A DNA stretch of 64,000 nt, from contig JAJKFH010001531.1 of NCBI GenBank assembly GCA_023333565.1, positions 124,001 through 188,000 on the forward strand, given 5' to 3'. Below are positions 61,010 through 64,000 of the stretch, piece after piece; within the stretch, counting starts at the first letter, position 1, and each line of letters opens with the position of its first letter. A program made the position numbers and the translations under genes. Below the pieces are notes generated by a model. The model searched no databases, was not told the origin of the DNA, and saw only the letters and a program-made list of their open reading frames with translations. Origin of the DNA: Puffinus mauretanicus (Eukaryota; Chordata; Aves; Procellariiformes; Procellariidae).

Positions 61010-61606
61010 GAATCGTAGAATTATAGAATCATTTAGGTTGGAAAAGACCTTTAAGATCATCGAGTTCAACCGTAAACCTAGCACTGCCGAGTCCACCACT
61101 AAACCATGTCTCTAAGCGCCCCATCTACGCATCTTTTAAATACCTGCAATCACCAGGGATGGTGACTCAACCACTTCCCTGGGCAGCCTGTTCCAGTGCT
61201 TGATAACCCTTTCAGTGAATAATTTTTTCCTAATATCCAATCTAAACTCCCCTGGAAACTTGGCGCCGTTTCTTCTTGTCCTATCACTTGTTACTTGGGA
61301 GAAGAGACTGACACCCACCTCGTTATATCCTTTTAGGTAGTTGTAGAGAGCAATAAGGTCTCCCCTCAGCCTCCTTTCCTCCAGGCTAAACAACCCCAGT
61401 TCCCTCAGCTGCTTCTCATCAGACTTGTTCTCCAGGCCCTTCACCAGCTTCGTTGCCCTTCTCTGGACACGCTCCAGCACCTCGATGTCCTTCTTGTAGT
61501 GAGGGGCCCAAAACTGAACACAGTATTTGAGGTGCACCCTCACCAGTGCCGAGTGCAGGGGGACAATCACTCCCCTAGTCCTGCCGGCCACACTATTTCT
61601 GATACA
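61010..61606 (-). mobile_element. CR1 LINE fragment, 5'-truncated (~0.6 kb)
   Basis: The 3' end shows GAATCGTAGAATTATAGAATC on the plus strand, then GGTTGGAAAAGACCTTTAAG as in the 8584 copy. A minus-strand frame (61136-61591) keeps the ORF2 C-terminus: [39 protein letters not shown] and [17 protein letters not shown], then [14 protein letters not shown]. Homology ends at ACTATTTCTGATACA. It belongs to the same subfamily group as the copies at 8584 and 48186, and is antisense to EHBP1. Confidence 0.96.
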
Positions 61607-62245
61607 AATGGCAGAACAGAAAAGGGTAGATGGGGAAACTACTGCTCTAGTGGTTCTTTTACCTCTTTTAAAATTTCTTTTTCGCCAAAAAAGGCTAACA
61701 GTTTACTTCTAGCTTTCAGTATTCTGAATGCACTTGTAGACATTGCCCACAAGTGCCCCCAAACTGTTGCATGAACAGCTTTCCAGACTGCCATGTTATG
61801 GCATACATTTTGACACAAAAAGTTGATTTAACCTGTTGGTTATCAAAACAGGAAGATGAAACCTTGAGAATTTTGCATGAACAGAAAGGTCTTTCTGACT
61901 TCTTGATAGTTACTTATTTTATATTTATTATTATTAATACTTTTTATATTATAGAAGTACTTAGTTGTCTTATGTAACTGCAGGTTCTGTAGTGCTGATT
62001 ACTTTAAATACACAGACTAGCAAATGATTGCCCCAAACAACTTCTGATTTTAACAGTATGTTAGATCACTGAGTTTAATCCCATGTTTTAAGTGCCTCTG
62101 TGTTTCTGTGCAGATTTGAGGCATGATTAGTATGTCATTTTTATTCCTATAAGTGGTACCTTTAAAATAATTTGTATAGTTCTCTTGGCATTGTTAGGCA
62201 CAAAATCTGTGCTTCTGATTTTATCATGATCAACTTCAAAGAAGA

Positions 62246-62930
62246 TAGAATAATTCAGGTCGGAAGGGACCTGTAGAGGTAGGTAGTGCAGCCTCCTGCT
62301 TAAGGCAGTCAGCTGTGTGATCAGACCAGTTTGCTCTGGGTCTTTATCCCACTGGGGCTTGAAAACCCCCAAGAATGGAGAGTGCACAGCCTCTCTGGGC
62401 AACCCATCCCACCGCTTGTTGATGACCGTTCCTACTTTTTTCTCACGTCAGAGCAGAACCTCTCTGGTTTCAGTCTATGTTTGCTGCCTGTCATCCTCCT
62501 GCCTTGTACCGCTGTCTTCTCAGCAACGTCCTCATAGGTGCTGGCAGGCTGCTGCTAGGTCCTCCCGAAGCCATCTCTTCTCCAGGCTCAACAAGTCCAT
62601 TTCCCTCAGCCTTTCTTTGTAGGGCAAGCGCTCCAGCTCCCAACCATCTCAATGGCCCGCTGCTGGTGTTGCTCCAGTTTACCAACACCTTTTCCTGTAC
62701 TGTGAGACCCAATACTGGACAAAGTACCTTAGATGCAGTCCAATGAACTTCAAGTAAATGAGGGTCATGACTTCCCTCAGACTACTGCTTGTGGTCCTGT
62801 TTTAATGCATCTCAGGATGCTGTTTGCCTCCTTTGGCTGCCAGGGCATGGTGCCGGCTCTCCTTGGGCTTGCTCTCCACCAAGATTGCCAGACCGTTTTC
62901 AGCAGAGGTGCTCTCTAGCCAGGCCATCCC
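62246..62930 (-). mobile_element. Old CR1 LINE fragment (~0.7 kb)
   Basis: The 3' end is degraded (AGATAGAATAATTCAGGTCG), followed by GAAGGGACCTGTAGAGG. Internal blocks in reverse CR1 order include CTCTGGGCAACCCATCCCAC, TCTTCTCCAGGCTCAACAAG and CTCAATGGCCCGCTGCTGG, then GCATCTCAGGATGCTGTTTG. Its divergence and wording mark an older CR1 subfamily than the neighbour at 61010. It is antisense to EHBP1. Confidence 0.88.
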
Positions 62931-63154
62931 CAATAGCTAAAAAGAAATTTGATTAATCATCTCAATAAACCTATTGAAATGGTTTTAAAAGAGAAGAGGT
63001 GAGACTGCTGTTGGTTCAAGAATGACATCATATACTTCAAAAATCTTGGTTTTTTTATGAAACAAATGTAGAACATCCATTTCTCTGCGTCTTTGCCTGC
63101 TGTCATCTATTCATCAAACATATATTTGCTATGAAAGATACAGTTATATGAAAG

Positions 63155-63198
63155 AGATATATATATAGAGAGAGATATATATATATAAAAAAAAAAAG
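63155..63198. repeat. AT/GA microsatellite with A-run
   Basis: GATATATATATA is followed by GAGAGAGATATATATATATA and a run of A. Low-complexity sequence; the length is probably polymorphic. Confidence 0.9.
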
Positions 63199-63706
63199 AT
63201 ACAGTCAAGTAAGAATTGAAATTGGCCATTGATATGTAATGGGTTTTTATCTCCTTAATGAATTCAAATATTGAGAAAAGGGATTTTAATTTCTGTAACA
63301 GTGTCAGGAGTTCTGAATGAATGTAGTAATAGGTGCCACATGCAGCATATAGACAGTAGGTCTGACCAAGCATTTTCACTTCAACCAAAGGAGATCAGAT
63401 AAGTGTTTACTACCATTTCTGGGCTGGTTTAAAATTTTGAGAAGCAGTCGTTAAATTGACTCTGCACGGCAGGGCTGTTTTTACCCTTTCGAATTTTGTT
63501 AATACAAAACTTTCCCTTCAGAAATTAATATACATGAGTGTATTAATTTTGTTCTTTCACTATATTCAAGATCAGATCTGAGATCAGAGACCTCCCTGAA
63601 AAAAAGAAAGCATAAAAATATTTAAAGGATTTTTAATAATGCAGCAGTGTCAGGTGTGGTATTAACAGTCTGCATTTTAATGCCTGGTTTGAAATTTGTT
63701 ATTTAG

Positions 63707-63846
63707 GGATGAAGACATGCAAAGCCTGGCTAGTTTGATGAGTATGAAACAAGCTGATATTGGAAATCTAGATGATTTTGAGGAAGACAATGAAGAAGAT
63801 GAAGAAAACAGAGTGAATCAAGAGGAAAAGGCTGCAAAAATTACAG
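63707..63846 (+). CDS. EHBP1: EHBP1 exon, acidic linker after the NT-C2 domain (about residues 166-211)
   Basis: This 140-bp exon starts with the base completing Thr165, reads DEDMQSLASLMSMKQADIG and an acidic stretch (LDDFEEDNEEDEENRVNQEE), and ends ...KAAKIT plus one base (G|GT donor at 63847). In known EHBP1 the next residues begin with Glu, which is consistent with the split codon. This segment lies between the NT-C2 domain and the NPF-motif region that binds EHD proteins. The neighbouring frame is clean, and reading into the intron adds a few residues before a stop. Confidence 0.97.
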
Positions 63847-64000
63847 GTTGGTTTTGCCACACAGATGGTAAAATATAGTTCCCTTTGCTAATTGCCGGTT
63901 GTGTTCTGTGGGTTTTATCCTTCTGCTATATTTGTATTTAATTTTAAACAACCCAAACCAAAACAAAATTTAGGATAGTTTGATTGAAGAGGGACCCATC
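63847..64000 (+). other. EHBP1: EHBP1 intron, 5' end
   Basis: The donor is GTTGGT at 63847, a weaker consensus than the other four donors in the window because it lacks A at +3. The rest is AT-rich intron with no repeat I can identify. Confidence 0.85.

Larger units (their letters stand above)
60256..63706 (+). other. EHBP1: EHBP1 intron (3.45 kb) with two CR1 copies
   Basis: The donor is GTAAGT at 60256 and the acceptor is ATTTAG at 63701-63706, with a modest pyrimidine tract (TTTGTTATTTAG). Contents are a duplicated poly-T/AACCA unit just after the donor (60262-60313), CR1 copies at 61010-61606 and 62246-62930, and an AT/GA microsatellite at 63155-63198. I see no gene in the remaining 60314-61009, 61607-62245 and 62931-63154 stretches. 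Confidence 0.88.

Overview
The window is eukaryotic and almost certainly avian. Five short exons with clean splice sites, all on the + strand, encode consecutive pieces of the N-terminal part of EHBP1 (EH domain-binding protein 1). The interspersed repeats are nearly all CR1 LINEs with the (ATTCTATG)n-type 3' end typical of birds. There is also one solo LTR of a type that I recall as common in neognath bird genomes. No virus, bacterial operon, CRISPR array or biosynthetic cluster is present. The sequence is a gene-interior slice of 64 kb of which only about 530 bp is coding.

Gene layout (+ strand): intron 1-1204; exon 1205-1262; intron of 15.0 kb; exon 16273-16368; intron of 10.0 kb; exon 26403-26456; intron of 33.6 kb; exon 60074-60255; intron of 3.5 kb; exon 63707-63846; start of the next intron. 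Reading phases agree across every junction, and the joined exons give about 177 residues of the NT-type C2 domain and the acidic segment after it. The first exon or exons and the remaining domains (CH domain, bivalent Mical/EHBP Rab-binding domain, C-terminal CaaX-like end) lie outside the window.

Repeat layout: CR1 copies lie at about 4196-4670 (-), 8584-12500 (-, close to full length with both ORF regions), 30995-31290 (-, old), 48186-48601 (+), 58024-58300 (-), 61010-61606 (-) and 62246-62930 (-, old). A solo LTR is at 21457-21960 (+). A MIR-like ancient SINE remnant is at about 26890-27030. There are two pairs of near-identical dispersed segments of unknown family (13855/15187 and 48769/52063), a 74-bp tandem duplication (26705) and several long A/T tracts.

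Items most worth a second look: the nearly complete CR1 with identifiable disabling changes; the 124-bp repeat pair with A-rich tails; a perfect-looking 18-bp-stem foldback at 54076; an inverted microduplication exactly at a CR1 truncation point (4660-4686); and two minus-strand open frames with protein-like composition (6204-6710 and 52314-52729). I see no convincing evidence of a previously undescribed functional system, and the scores reflect that.
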